From: Candidatus Buchananbacteria bacterium
GTDB taxonomy: Bacteria > Patescibacteriota > Patescibacteriia > 2-01-FULL-39-33
Length of the DNA stretch: 32,938 nucleotides
Assembly (NCBI GenBank): GCA_903907165.1
Contig: CAIVNC010000031.1
Span: 1 to 32,938, forward strand
Direction of reading: 5' to 3'
Within the stretch, counting starts at the first letter, position 1; each line of letters opens with the position of its first letter. The notes beneath the pieces are model-generated. The model searched no databases. It saw only the letters and a list, made by a program, of their open reading frames with translations, and was not told where the DNA came from. Both the position numbers and the translations under genes were made by a program. This document shows, piece after piece, positions 15,236-26,300 of the stretch.

Positions 15236-16519
15236 TTATTTCATCTTTTTTCTGATGAAAGCTGGGATTTCCAAATCCTCTTCTTCCTCTTTTGGTTCCT
15301 GAATCGGACGAGGATTTTGACTTACTGGAGAATAGGGATTATTTTGATGCATTGGTTGATGCTGAGCTGGTTGGAATGGTCTTGGGGCTGGAGATACTCG
15401 CTCTTCAGCTTCCGGAAAACTAGAAATTGATCTCTCCTTAAATGGATTATCAACCGCAGCTGGGCGTTCCATAGTCTTGGCCTCAGAAATCTTATTTTCA
15501 ATGACCTTTTTGGTTAAAAACTTATTCAAGGAATATTTTTGATCCTGTTGACCGGTATTTTCCCTGGTACCAAAACCAGTAGCTACAACTGTAACTCTAA
15601 TCTTGTCCTTCAGAGTATCGTCGATAACTGTACCAAAGATAATTCTGGCGTTTGGATCAGCGCTTTCAGTGATAATTCTAGCGGCTTCATCAACTTCTTC
15701 CATAGTAAGATCGGATGGACCAGTAACATTAAATAAAATACCCTTAGCGCCATCAATGGAAATATCCAAGAGCGGTGAAGAAATGGCTTTTTTGGCAGCG
15801 ATTGTGGCTCTGCCATCGCCAGACATTTCACCAATACCCATCAGAGCTGAACCAGCGTCACTCATAATAGACTTAACATCAGCAAAGTCGACGTTAACAC
15901 CATTGCCATAAATAGTAATGAGCTCGGAAATACCCTGAACACCTTGACGCAAAATATCATCTACTGTTTTAAAAGCATCTAAGAATGATGTTTTCTTTTC
16001 AATGATCTGCAAAATCTTTTCATTGGAAATACTAATGATAGTATCGACATGTTCGGAAAGTTCCTTGTAACCTTTTTCGGCAATATTGCGACGATGAGTT
16101 CCTTCCCAACCAAATGGCTTGGTAACTACGGCCACAACCAAAGCACCAAGCTCTTGAGCAACAGCTGCCACAACTGGAGCAGCGCCAGTACCAGTACCAC
16201 CACCAAGACCACAGGTAATAAAAACCATATCCGAGCCTTTGAGTAAATCTCGAATATCATTGATATTTTCTTGAGCAGCTTGAAGTCCAATATCTGGATT
16301 CATACCAGCACCCAAGCCTTTGGTTGTGGCTTGGCCAATATGTAGTTTATTTTTGGCTTCATTGTGATGCAGAGCTTGGACATCAGTATTTATGGCCACA
16401 AATTCTACACCTCTGATTTTGGAGGCAATCATGCGATTGACTGCTGAACAACCCGAGCCACCAACACCGACAACTTTTATTTTGGCTGGAGTTTCAATTT
16501 CTGGTTTAATTTCTGGCAT
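15236..16519 (-). CDS. ftsZ: Cell division protein FtsZ
   Basis: This 427-residue tubulin-like GTPase polymerises into the division ring. The GTP-binding GVGGSGCSAVNRM lies at about residues 17-29 and the tubulin signature GGGTGTGAAPVVA near 105; the T7 loop region NVDFADVKSIM near 208 completes the active site between subunits. A Pro/Gln-rich linker of about 80 residues leads to the C-terminal peptide EIPAFIRKKMK, the anchor-binding tail that contacts FtsA. Length and layout are standard. It starts with ATG 16519, about 100 nt after ftsA, in the usual ftsA-ftsZ order. Confidence 0.98.
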   Translation of the reverse strand: MPEIKPEIETPAKIKVVGVGGSGCSAVNRMIASKIRGVEFVAINTDVQALHHNEAKNKLHIGQATTKGLGAGMNPDIGLQAAQENINDIRDLLKGSDMVFITCGLGGGTGTGAAPVVAAVAQELGALVVAVVTKPFGWEGTHRRNIAEKGYKELSEHVDTIISISNEKILQIIEKKTSFLDAFKTVDDILRQGVQGISELITIYGNGVNVDFADVKSIMSDAGSALMGIGEMSGDGRATIAAKKAISSPLLDISIDGAKGILFNVTGPSDLTMEEVDEAARIITESADPNARIIFGTVIDDTLKDKIRVTVVATGFGTRENTGQQDQKYSLNKFLTKKVIENKISEAKTMERPAAVDNPFKERSISSFPEAEERVSPAPRPFQPAQHQPMHQNNPYSPVSQNPRPIQEPKEEEEDLEIPAFIRKKMK

Positions 16520-16554
16520 ATTTTATAGATTATTAACTTATTAACTTATTAGTT

Positions 16555-16582
16555 TTTATAGCTAAACTAGAACAACCAATAA
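16555..16582 (-). promoter_or_regulatory. Possible promoter between ftsA and ftsZ
   Basis: TTATTG (16577-16582), a 16-nt spacer and TATAAA (16555-16560) lie on the minus strand within the 100-nt AT-rich gap, which also holds direct repeats of TTATTAAC-like sequence. FtsZ could therefore be made in excess of FtsA. Confidence 0.33.
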
Positions 16583-16619
16583 GATAATTAGCTAAATTGG
16601 ATTATTTATGATTATTTCA

Positions 16620-17867
16620 TTACGGCAACAGTGACTTGAACCATTCTCTCACTTTACCAGCTGCCTTGTCAATACTCTTAAAATTAGATAACCCGAAAGC
16701 GCCGATTCCCTTACCGCTTTCCATCTCGCTACCCCACAACACCAAACCAACAGCGGTTGTAAAATTTAAACCACTTACCTTATCTAAATTGGAAATCAAC
16801 TCTTGAGAATAACCTAGTGAAGCCGGTAAACGTAAATGTGTTTTGGCCATTTCCACGATACCGAGAATATTAGCGCCACCACCTGTCAGAACTACACCAG
16901 CTGGCAACATTCCAGATTTACCAATTCGTTTTAATTCCTTATCTACCTTTTCTAAGATTTCTTCTACTCTAGCTTCAATAATTTCCGCTACTTTTCTTGG
17001 TGAGAAATCGCCATCCTCTGGCCCACCGAGATCTGAAAACTTAATTTCTTCACTCTTCGTAAATTCTTTTGGCAAACAGTTACCATAACGAACTTTAATC
17101 TTCTCGGCCGTATCGATAGAGATACGCAAACCAATGGCAATGTCATTGGTAATATACGAAGAACCGACAGGTAAAACAGCTGTGTGTAATAGATCTCCTT
17201 CTTCAAAAACCGTAATACTCGTTGTTGAACCGCCAAGATTAACCACTACCACACCGAGTTCCTTTTGGCGAGTGGTCAATACGCTCTCGGAAGTAGCTAG
17301 AATAGATAAAACTAAATCATCTACATCTAAGCCTGTTCGATAAATACATTTGGTTAAATTTTTGATCTGAGCACTAAGCCCACAGATAATTTGGGTCTCA
17401 ACTTCGAGTCTAATACCAGTCATGCCAATCGGATCTTTAATGCTAGTCTGAGAATCAACAGAAAAACTTCTAGGAATAACGTGAAGGATTTCATAGTTTG
17501 GTGGAATAGCAACCGCCTTGGCCGCTTCAATGGCTCTTTCAACGTCTTCATTTCTAACCTCGCCATCAGACTTGGACACGGCCACAACGCCACGACTTTC
17601 TTGAGCAATTATGTGACTGCCAGAGATTCCAATCCAAGCATGTTCTACTGGCTGACCAATCATGCGCTCAACTCTCTCTAACGCCGAAGAAATAGAAGAT
17701 ACGGTATCTTCTACGCTATTAACCACACCACGACTAATCCCCTGAGCCGGCACCTCAGTGGCACCAATGACTTGAAGCTTGTCGCTATTTTTTTCTTTTT
17801 TACCAACCACAATTCTAATCGCGGTAGAACCAATATCCAAACCTGTAATTAAACTGTCTCTAGCCAT
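16620..17867 (-). CDS. ftsA: Cell division protein FtsA
   Basis: This 415-residue actin-like ATPase tethers FtsZ filaments to the membrane. The phosphate-1 motif LITGLDIGSTAIRIVVG lies near residue 6, the SHI/1C-domain region follows, VVVNLGGSTTSITVF is phosphate-2 near residue 205, and VVLTGGGANILGIVE is the adenosine motif near 325. The C-terminal KVREWFKSLLP is an amphipathic membrane-targeting helix. Length agrees with the family (about 400-420). It has its own promoter and is preceded by the ybeY terminator, so the fts pair forms a separate transcript from the surface-protein operon. Confidence 0.97.
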   Translation of the reverse strand: MARDSLITGLDIGSTAIRIVVGKKEKNSDKLQVIGATEVPAQGISRGVVNSVEDTVSSISSALERVERMIGQPVEHAWIGISGSHIIAQESRGVVAVSKSDGEVRNEDVERAIEAAKAVAIPPNYEILHVIPRSFSVDSQTSIKDPIGMTGIRLEVETQIICGLSAQIKNLTKCIYRTGLDVDDLVLSILATSESVLTTRQKELGVVVVNLGGSTTSITVFEEGDLLHTAVLPVGSSYITNDIAIGLRISIDTAEKIKVRYGNCLPKEFTKSEEIKFSDLGGPEDGDFSPRKVAEIIEARVEEILEKVDKELKRIGKSGMLPAGVVLTGGGANILGIVEMAKTHLRLPASLGYSQELISNLDKVSGLNFTTAVGLVLWGSEMESGKGIGAFGLSNFKSIDKAAGKVREWFKSLLP

Positions 17868-17903
17868 GAAATTTGTTACTTTAAAAAATATTTCACTGCC
17901 TTT

Positions 17904-17932
17904 ATTATACTAAAATTTGACAATAGCGGCAA
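17904..17932 (-). promoter_or_regulatory. Putative promoter of ftsA-ftsZ
   Basis: TTGCCG (17927-17932), a 17-nt spacer and a perfect TATAAT (17904-17909) lie on the minus strand between the ybeY terminator and ftsA. Confidence 0.65.
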
Positions 17933-17941
17933 ACTGTTAAT

Positions 17942-17971
17942 AAAAAAATAATTGAACAAAAAAGTTGTTCA
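17942..17971 (-). terminator. Intrinsic terminator after ybeY
   Basis: TGAACAA and TTGTTCA (7 bp) flank a 5-nt loop, followed on the minus strand by ATTA and seven T. It closes the operon of the giant protein. Confidence 0.75.
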
Positions 17972-17981
17972 CTCCAATTAT

Positions 17982-18440
17982 CTACTTTAATTTTAAACGT
18001 TTCATTGCTTTTTCTTCGATTTCAACCATTTTCTGAGCTTCAATTTTAGGTACTTTTTCGTGATCATAACCGAGTAAATGAGCCACACCATGAATAACCA
18101 ATCGACTTAATTCCGCCTCCAAAGAATGCTCCAGTTCCCTCGCCTGCCTCTTGGCCTGTCCATAACAAATAAGAACTTCGCCTAAATATTTACCATCGGA
18201 AGAGCCATCAATAAAATCATTTTGATCATCTTCGGCAAAACTTAGCACATCAGTTACCTTATCTTTGTGGCGATAAATTCGATTCCATTTACGAATAGTA
18301 GAACCGTCAACAATAGCTAAAGAAAAATTATTTTTCTTTTTCAAATTAAGAACATTATCCAAAGCTGAAACCGCTTTTTTAAAAACTTTTTCGTCTAGTG
18401 GTCCGGAAATTTTATCTGAATTAAAATCAAAAGTAATCAT
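17982..18440 (-). CDS. ybeY: Endoribonuclease YbeY (16S rRNA maturation)
   Basis: This 152-residue zinc metalloprotein carries the signature HGVAHLLGYDH (HxxxHxxxxxH) near residue 116 that binds the metal. The central KVTDVLSFAEDDQND is the second conserved block. YbeY acts in 16S rRNA 3'-end maturation and late ribosome quality control. It starts with ATG 18440, only 5 nt after the stop of the membrane protein gene upstream, so it is probably cotranscribed with the giant-protein genes, an odd partner for a housekeeping enzyme. Confidence 0.95.
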   Translation of the reverse strand: MITFDFNSDKISGPLDEKVFKKAVSALDNVLNLKKKNNFSLAIVDGSTIRKWNRIYRHKDKVTDVLSFAEDDQNDFIDGSSDGKYLGEVLICYGQAKRQARELEHSLEAELSRLVIHGVAHLLGYDHEKVPKIEAQKMVEIEEKAMKRLKLK

Positions 18441-18445
18441 GATAA

Positions 18446-19597
18446 TTAACTGACTGGATTAGTACTAGTAGCATCGTTATTTTGTTCGGCTGGGTTTTCA
18501 ATGGTTGAAGTGGGCACTATTTTGGACGACTGAGTTGAAGTAGCTGGTTTAAGAGTTGACTGGGCACTAGCTCCTTGAGCAGTAGCAACACTGACTAATT
18601 GAAAATTTCTAACCATCATTGCAAACAAAGCCGGGTAACGGAAAATATTATCCGTTCCTAGAATATATTCAAAAGAATAAATCTTGCCATTGCTTTCGTC
18701 TGAGATATACGCCGATAATCCATTAGGAGCAAAAACTCCCACTAAATTTCCAGCGGCCACTGGACGTAATTGACTCAAAGAAGCTCCTGGATTTTTTAGT
18801 AAGTACCAATTAGTCGCGGAAATCTTATCAGGATTAGCTAAAACGGAAATTCTGATAATTTCTCCTGTATTGGTAGTAATAATAATTTGTTTAGCTGAGG
18901 TTATATTATTAAAATTCCAACCCTTAATGGATAGAGTTTGGAAGTTATCACTAGAAAAATTACTAGTGATTTTTTGAACAAAAGAAGCATCAACTAATCT
19001 CCCTTTTGATAAAGGATCATAACCATTAGTAATTTCTGTTCCGTCTGGATGACTGTCTCCATCGCTGTCAGGATTATCAAATCTGGCACCAATCACCCCC
19101 TCTTCACTGTCAGTCAAACCATCATTATCAGCATCAGCAGTTGTAGCTGGGGGCATATTTGCATCAACGACAACATTTCCAGTTGAAGTAGCGGTAGTTG
19201 TAGCGAGTCCTGAGTCAGTAGAAGTAACGGTAGTCGATGCTTCAGTTGAAGTCACTTCAGGCAAAGAAGTATCCGTCGATGTAACTATGGCCGGTTCTTG
19301 ATTAGTAACATCTGACTGAGTCACAACTGGGTTTTGATCAACGGCTACTTTTTGGCTATTAGCACTCTTATACTGCTCATAACCAAAATATCCACCAACC
19401 ACTACCAAAACCAACAAGAAAACTGAAATAGCAATCATCAGCATTTTATTATCCGAAGAATTTTTCTTGCCAGGATGAAACTTCTCCGGCATGACATAAA
19501 TATCAGCCTGAGATTTTGGCAACTGCTGACCAGCCGATGAATCGGACAAGGATTGACTCACCTGTTCTTCTTGATCGTTATCATTTTGACCTAACAT
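18446..19597 (-). CDS. Single-pass membrane protein with thrombospondin-type-3 repeats
   Basis: A 383-residue protein: a polar N-terminal segment of about 50 residues, one membrane helix (51-73), a long Thr/Ser-rich linker (85-150), then two calcium-binding-type repeats (155-195) with DADNDGLTDSEE and DSDGDSHPDG, followed by about 150 residues of beta-rich sequence (TSNFSSDNFQ to NFQLVSVATAQG) and a Ser/Thr/Gln tail. Topology is probably N-in with the repeats outside. It is related in layout to the gene before it. The function is unknown; the operon with a giant secreted Cys-rich protein suggests a surface complex. Spacing to ybeY is 5 nt. Confidence 0.85.
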   Translation of the reverse strand: MLGQNDNDQEEQVSQSLSDSSAGQQLPKSQADIYVMPEKFHPGKKNSSDNKMLMIAISVFLLVLVVVGGYFGYEQYKSANSQKVAVDQNPVVTQSDVTNQEPAIVTSTDTSLPEVTSTEASTTVTSTDSGLATTTATSTGNVVVDANMPPATTADADNDGLTDSEEGVIGARFDNPDSDGDSHPDGTEITNGYDPLSKGRLVDASFVQKITSNFSSDNFQTLSIKGWNFNNITSAKQIIITTNTGEIIRISVLANPDKISATNWYLLKNPGASLSQLRPVAAGNLVGVFAPNGLSAYISDESNGKIYSFEYILGTDNIFRYPALFAMMVRNFQLVSVATAQGASAQSTLKPATSTQSSKIVPTSTIENPAEQNNDATSTNPVS

Positions 19598-19620
19598 AAA
19601 TTTATCTTTTAAATTAATTT

Positions 19621-20295
19621 TTATTTTTTAGGAATATTAAACAATCTTGCTCCGCCGCCCTTTAAGGGATCAAAACCGTTAATCACCTCGTAGCCGTCAC
19701 TATGACCATCACCGTCAGTATCAGGGTTTAACGGATCGGTATGAAAAACATTAACTTCTGAACCATCCGTTAATCCATCGCCATCAGTATCAGCTTTATT
19801 AGGATTAGTTCCGAGCTTTTGTTCTTGCTCGTCAGTCAGCCCGTCACCATCGGAATCATTGGCTGAATTCACAACAGCTGAAGCTGAAGAAGTGGAATTA
19901 TTCGATCCAACTACAACCTGACTAGGAATAATTTTATTATCTGTCGGAATAGAAACCACGCCCGCTTTTACTTGCTTTATTTTATCATTTTTAACCCAGG
20001 CCGAAAAGTAACTTGTGGCGCCAAAAACCAAAACTCCAACGATAATAGCTCCTAATCCAACAACGACAATCGACAAAACTTTATTATCCCAAATAGATTT
20101 ACCACCAAGAAGAGTCGATTCATCAATTGCTTCGTGATTAAAACTATTTGGCATCACCGGACGATTAACCCTTGGCGTAGTCTGATCGGTACCAGCAAAA
20201 ATATCTTCCGTACTATTAACACCAACCGACCCAGCCCCGGAATTAACCAGAGGCTGAGTGTTTGGATTTAAATTGTTTGAAGTCTGATCAAACAT
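19621..20295 (-). CDS. Short single-pass membrane protein with thrombospondin-type-3 repeats
   Basis: A 224-residue protein with a polar N-terminal region of about 70 residues, a membrane helix at 73-97 and, near the C-terminus (146-210), three successive calcium-type repeats with DSDGDGLTDEQE, DTDGDGLTDGSE and DTDGDGHSDGYE. The C-terminal FDPLKGGGARLFNIPKK is short and basic. It repeats the layout of the following 383-residue protein (N-in, single helix, outer repeats) and both end the repeat block with an NG(F/Y)DPL motif, so the two are paralogous. It begins with ATG 20295, 12 nt after the stop of the giant gene. Confidence 0.87.
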   Translation of the reverse strand: MFDQTSNNLNPNTQPLVNSGAGSVGVNSTEDIFAGTDQTTPRVNRPVMPNSFNHEAIDESTLLGGKSIWDNKVLSIVVVGLGAIIVGVLVFGATSYFSAWVKNDKIKQVKAGVVSIPTDNKIIPSQVVVGSNNSTSSASAVVNSANDSDGDGLTDEQEQKLGTNPNKADTDGDGLTDGSEVNVFHTDPLNPDTDGDGHSDGYEVINGFDPLKGGGARLFNIPKK

Positions 20296-20307
20296 GAGTT
20301 AAAGAAA

Positions 20308-23300
20308 TTAGTGACAGATACCATAGGTATTTCCAGTGAAAATAATATTGGAATAAGTAGCGCCTGCTACGGTGTAATTAAGTGGAACAATTTGAGCCGC
20401 ATTCGTGCAAGGCAAGCTGATTGCAGCCCAATTGAAGCTATATTGTATACCCGTAGTGCCACCATAATTAACAACAGAAGAAGCTGGCGATGTTGCGCTA
20501 ACGCCAGTAACACCAATAGAATACGGCAAGCCCACAACTTGATTCTCAAAATCATAAATGAATAGTTTGAAACCACCCTTACGAGAACTAGTCAAGCTGA
20601 AGTTATCAGGATTAGTATCAAAGTCGGATTTAGTGCAATCATAAGAACAAACATTGTACTGATTTATAAGTGGATTTGAACCATTTTCATCTGTAAATTT
20701 GTCCGCTCTATCAAAACTGCCAGCCGCCTCATCTTCTGCTTTATCTACCGCAACACTTGCCACACTAACCTTTGTGTAAGCCGTGGAAGCATCTGATTGA
20801 GCTGTGCTGGCATATGTACGCATTGTTGTAGTGGCGGCATTAATATTATTTTTAAAAGTATTAAGAGAACTCGAGGCAGTATTCACGGCCGTTATTGCTT
20901 CCCCAAGTGCAGTTACAGCATTCGACATAATAGTCGTTGGATCGCTATCCAAATCATATTCATTTTTATAGTACGCCAAGCTTCCAAGAACACTGGCGCC
21001 GACAATTGAATTAAAACTGTTTATAGCTGAATTTGTGCTTGATACGGCACTATTACGATCCGGTGGATCAAAATGAGCAAAATTATAAGCCTCTTGAGAA
21101 TACTGATAAGCATCATAAGCTGGTTTAAGAAACGCTTGCGGTTCAATTCCTTTCTGGTAAATATTGTAAACATGACCTACAAGTAAAGAGTACACTTTTA
21201 CATTACTGTCTACCGCGATTGAATCATAGTAATGACAAGCCATAGCAGTTCCATTTTTTTTCTGGTAACAACTACCCACCTGAGGAGGGGTTGTTCCTAC
21301 GAAAATTGCGACTTTATCATTGCCAGTTGCACTATGAATATAGCTATTGGCTTCTGTAGTAAAGCTACCATCAGCACTCCAACCACCATCCCAAGTAATT
21401 TGGCATTGACCAGCAGTAATAAGATTGTAATGAGAAAGATTATCACAGAGAGTTGTATATTTTAAATTAGATATGGCCGCGGAGATACTGGATGAATCCA
21501 TAGAACCAGTATAAACCCTGTTTAATCTACTATAACCATCTCCAGCCAATATAGCACTTCCGCCCCAAGAAGTATTCCTCACAAAAATAATATGAGTGGT
21601 AATATTAGCTCCTTTACTATTTGCAGTATTAATCTCATTGACGATTTTTTCTACTAAAGACGCATAAAGATCTGCCAACCTCACAGGATAAGCGGAACCG
21701 GAGGCAGTGGTTTGACAAAAATACCCAGCACTAGCAGTTGGACACTTAGTACTAACGCCCTTAGAGTAATAAACTCTAGCGGATGTGCTTGTAGAATTAG
21801 CTGTACCCCACATCAAAGAAACATCAACGTTAACCATAATATAAACGTCAACAGGACGCCTAGTAACATTTAAGGTTAATCGACCAGGATAATCTAATTG
21901 ACCTGGATCGCCAATATAATAAGGGGTACTGGAAACAAGTCCAGAATAACAAGCTGGAATTGTAACATTGAGATTATTACTAACAACAGAACTGTCTCCA
22001 TAAGTAACTATATTTGAAGGAACTGGAGCAACTGGCTCTCTTAGACAATAATCGGAACACCAACTGTTGCAAGTTGGATTACTGCCATAACTGATCAATG
22101 TGCCATTTATACCGGATCCCTGATCGCATTTTTCTTCGCCATAACCATGCTGACCTCTAGCTAAACCCTGCCAAGTTGGTATTGATGCCGGCAACATTCC
22201 AGCTGCTGCTCCGGTTGGAACACTGCCCGTTGGCCAACCAAAATGGAAAAATGGTGAAGGAATAAAGCCCGTCTTACCATAATAACCATAACCATTATTT
22301 ATAGGCTGGCTGATGGCATCACCGCAGTAACTTAGGTTACAAGCAGTAGTGCCGTTGGTTCCGTCATAGCACTGCTCGGTACTACTATTGGCCCCACCCA
22401 TGTCGCACTGCTCATGACCAGCGGTAAAGTTAACGCCACCCAAAGTAGCTCCCACGGTATCGGTATATCTAGAGTAATCAAATAAAATTGGTCTGCTTAT
22501 CATTACACCCTGACCCGTATAATTAGAATAACCTAAATCCTTCCAAGTCACATTGGCAAATATCGTACTGGAATTGTACAAATTACTTGAGGTGGTAATA
22601 CCACTACTTAAATCTCCGTTTGGCCACTGAATAGTGCCGTCACCGCAATAAGTCAAACCTGGAATTCTGGCTTTAGGATTCGATATATCGCCGGTGCAAG
22701 TTTCATTGCAAATTCCCAAATTTCTCTTTTTGCATGTCTGATCAGAAGTGGGAGTTGGCCAAGAATGATTAATACCGCTAGATGGGTTATAACAATCAGG
22801 GTCTTGGTAGCATTTAGTGCCGTCTGCGCAGGCCTGACCGTCATCGCAATACTCTCGAACGCCAGAAGAGTTTACGGTTAAACCTATACTGCTATAATTA
22901 GGCCCTTGAATAGAGTTATCACCACAACGAGTAAAGGTGCAATCAGCATTACAACCCAATTGACTATTTGAAGTTCCATTCAGGACACCCTCATCACACT
23001 GTACATGGCCATAATTATCTCCGCCACCAGGATTCAACTCTCTGATTTTGGTCGTAGAGGCATAACCGGAAATATAATAACCTAACTCGCCTAGAGTTTT
23101 ATCAAGATTGGCTGGAGTATTGCCTGACTTAATAGCCCCTACACCATTCTGATAAGTTGAAGTGGGAACACCATTTGTAACGCCAATACCAGGATAACCG
23201 CAAGTCGTCCATCTGCAACCAACGCATTGATCGGTGTCATGGCCAAAATCGCATTCCTCGTACTTCGGATGGCCATTTTTATCCTTGTCTCCGCTTGGTC

Positions 23301-26300
23301 GTTGAACAATGCCATCACCGCAACTAGTTTTGACTCCCTTGGGTCCGCAAGCGCCAAACTTTTTGTCGGTATAATTAATGTCACAAGTCTTATCACCTTT
23401 CATTCCACTGCACTGGCTATTACTAGAATCGCATTTGGTCTGACTATCAGAACAGAGGCCATAAATATGGCATTTGCTATCACCAATACCGGTGCAATCG
23501 CTATCTGGAATACAAGGAGTGGTCTTATTGGAACAAAATCTCTGGCCAAAATCACATTGTTCATAATCGCCGTCACCATTTGGAGATTGGACTATGCCAT
23601 CACCCAAATATGTTTTCATGCAGTTAGGGGTACATTGCTTTCTATAGTTATTGTTGGGGCCAGCATCGCACTGCTCAAAACCAGTGCCTCCGGGCTTCAG
23701 AGAGATAGATAGCAGTTTAGTATTATAGTAGCTAACATCAATAGAATTCCTTGATAGAAGAGTAAGGAAAGTATCAGTAGCATAGCCGACCTCTTTGGCA
23801 GTTTTTGATAAAATGGGATCGGAACTAGTAACTCCGCCAGTAAACATGCCGTTTGGAGTTTGAACAACGCCATCACCACAATAAGTCGGTTTCCAGCAAT
23901 TTTTTCCGCAAAGGCCATTACTATCATTAACCCCGTCATCGCAGGCTTCTGTTCGGCCGTTAAATGTATCAATCTGACCATTACCGCAAAATGGGTTGAA
24001 ATAATTATCATCAGTAAAGCCTCCCGTCCCCCAAGGATTGGAAGAAAGCCAGCCGGCAGAATCGTAATAATACAACCAACCGGAACAATCTTTTCTGCAT
24101 TTTCTCAAATTATCAGGCGTAGTCGAAATATCGTCGCAAACTTCATTGCCTTCAACCTTGCCATTGCCGCAAGTTTGAGGATTGATACAGAGGGAACTAG
24201 TCGCAAATCCAACAAACGGATCCGGATCGGTGGCAGTAAGACTGTTATCTTTGATAAAATCAACTGTGTCCCAGCCTGGCAACCAATTGCGACCGTCTGG
24301 TTCATTACCACTATGATTAGGATTATATTCTGCCTTAGCATAAACACCTCTCAAGGTAGAATTATTAATTGCCGTAACCAGGGTAGTACTGACACTGACA
24401 TACCCACCAACGCCATAGGCATAAGCATTAACAGTGTTTGGACAAGCCATTTGCTTAATAGAATCATTCCAACAAGTGCCGGTAGCCGCTCCTTGAGACG
24501 AACAGCCGGTCAAATAATTTAATGGATCAACTGGCAAGCCGGTATTTAAAGCGTCGCCCAAAGTTGTCTGCCAAGATGGCCAAACACTGAAAGTCTTGCC
24601 CGACAAATAACTTCCTGATTTAATGCCAGGGTAATAATGGCCGCAAGTGCCATTGCCATGACAATCGGCATCGCTCTGGCAAAGCACATCAAGATTATTA
24701 TTACAGCGAAGAGCGCTATGATATTTATCTAACAAAATATTAACTGTTTGAATATCTAAAACTCTTCTCGTGTCTCTAGTTAATTTGGCTTTATCGGACA
24801 AACAATAGCCCTTGCTAACCGCCTGACAAGCAGAATCGGTCAAGCAATCATAAGTGGAATCGCCGCTACATTTATCAAAATACGGCAAACCACCAGTAGA
24901 AGTTGCTCCTGTGTTAAAGTGGAAATTATTAATCATCTGATTATAAATATCCTTGGTGTCGCCGGTAGCCCCTTCGTTATAGGACATTAAATAAATATTA
25001 GTGCTAATGGTGATAGGGGTGGTACTTACATCAGCCGCATCGGCATATAGCGATCTGCCTTCGCGAACTCCAGGATAACCATTGACCATCAGTGAGCTTG
25101 GGCTACCTTGTTGTTTTTGATCAAAATACTTGCGATACCAGTAAAGAGCTGGATAATGATTTGGATTAGAAATAACCCTGATACCAACAGCATCTTTTGT
25201 AGTGCTAGCATTCTGATCAAAAGAATAATAGGAAATCAAGCCATCGTTAACTTGTTGTAATTCATAAAGGTTTGTTATTTCGTCACTAGACAAGACTCGA
25301 TCAAAAATATTCATTTCATCCATAGCGCCTTTATACCAAGATTCTCCTCTCTTCCACCAATAAGCTTTATCGCAATCACTATCGCTACTGCAACTAAGTT
25401 GAGCCTTGGCCAAATCAGCAGCAGGCACAAGACCACAATTCATTGGATCTCCGTTGCCAATCCCATCAAGATTATAGCATCTTGTACATTTATGACTTGT
25501 CGTAACGCAATTACCAAATCCGCCACGAATAGAACCTAAATCAGAGTCATAATTTGGAGTCTGCCAAGATTCTTGTGATCCAGGAATCAAATATTGTCCC
25601 AAGTAAAGGTCCTTATTAAACTCAACATTGACACCTACAGGAAGAACCGTTGATCCGGCTGGTTGATTATTAATGAAATAATTTAATTGACTGGTATCAT
25701 GATCAAAAGTAATAACTACATTATTCCATTCACCCCAAGCAACACTCTTAGTGCTGACCGGCGAAGTATACATACGATTAGGACTATCAGCGAAGGTAGA
25801 TCGTAATTTACCATCACCAGTCAAATACGCCAAAGTATGCAACTGCCCATAGCCAGCAATAACTAAAGCATTATTTTGTGTTGGTCCATGACTGCCATCG
25901 CCAAATATGGAATAATAACTACCTGTTGAAGTTGGTTTTATCCAAATAGAGAAAGTAAATGAATGATTATTTGTTAATCCTGGATTTTGGATCTTTATAT
26001 ACTGATCAGTCTGACCAGTTTTAACATTATTAATTTCCTGACCAGTGGCGTTTAAGACATAAGCCTTGCTCAAGCCAGTAACGTTAGTATCTCCAGAATT
26101 AACCCCTGGAGAAGCAAAGAAAAATTCTTTAACAAAACTATCTGTTTGATTTAAAGCAGCAGTAGCATAAAGCGCTGAATAATCATCGCTGAGATCATTG
26201 GGTTTGCCTTTGTCACGACAATAATAAGTTTCTAGATTGGTATTTACACAACCACTGAGGCCATTGGTACAATTTTTGCTAGAATCACGATATGGGAAAT

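Noticed and set aside
22030-24180. Regularly spaced repeats as a CRISPR array
   Set aside because: The repeats are degenerate at the DNA level, lie within one continuous reading frame and encode Cys-rich protein units.
23227-24522. Long plus-strand ORFs (161 and 220 aa) opposite the giant gene
   Set aside because: They have low-complexity Ile/Ala/Thr-rich composition typical of antisense reading of a repetitive gene, and show no recognisable domain or start signal.
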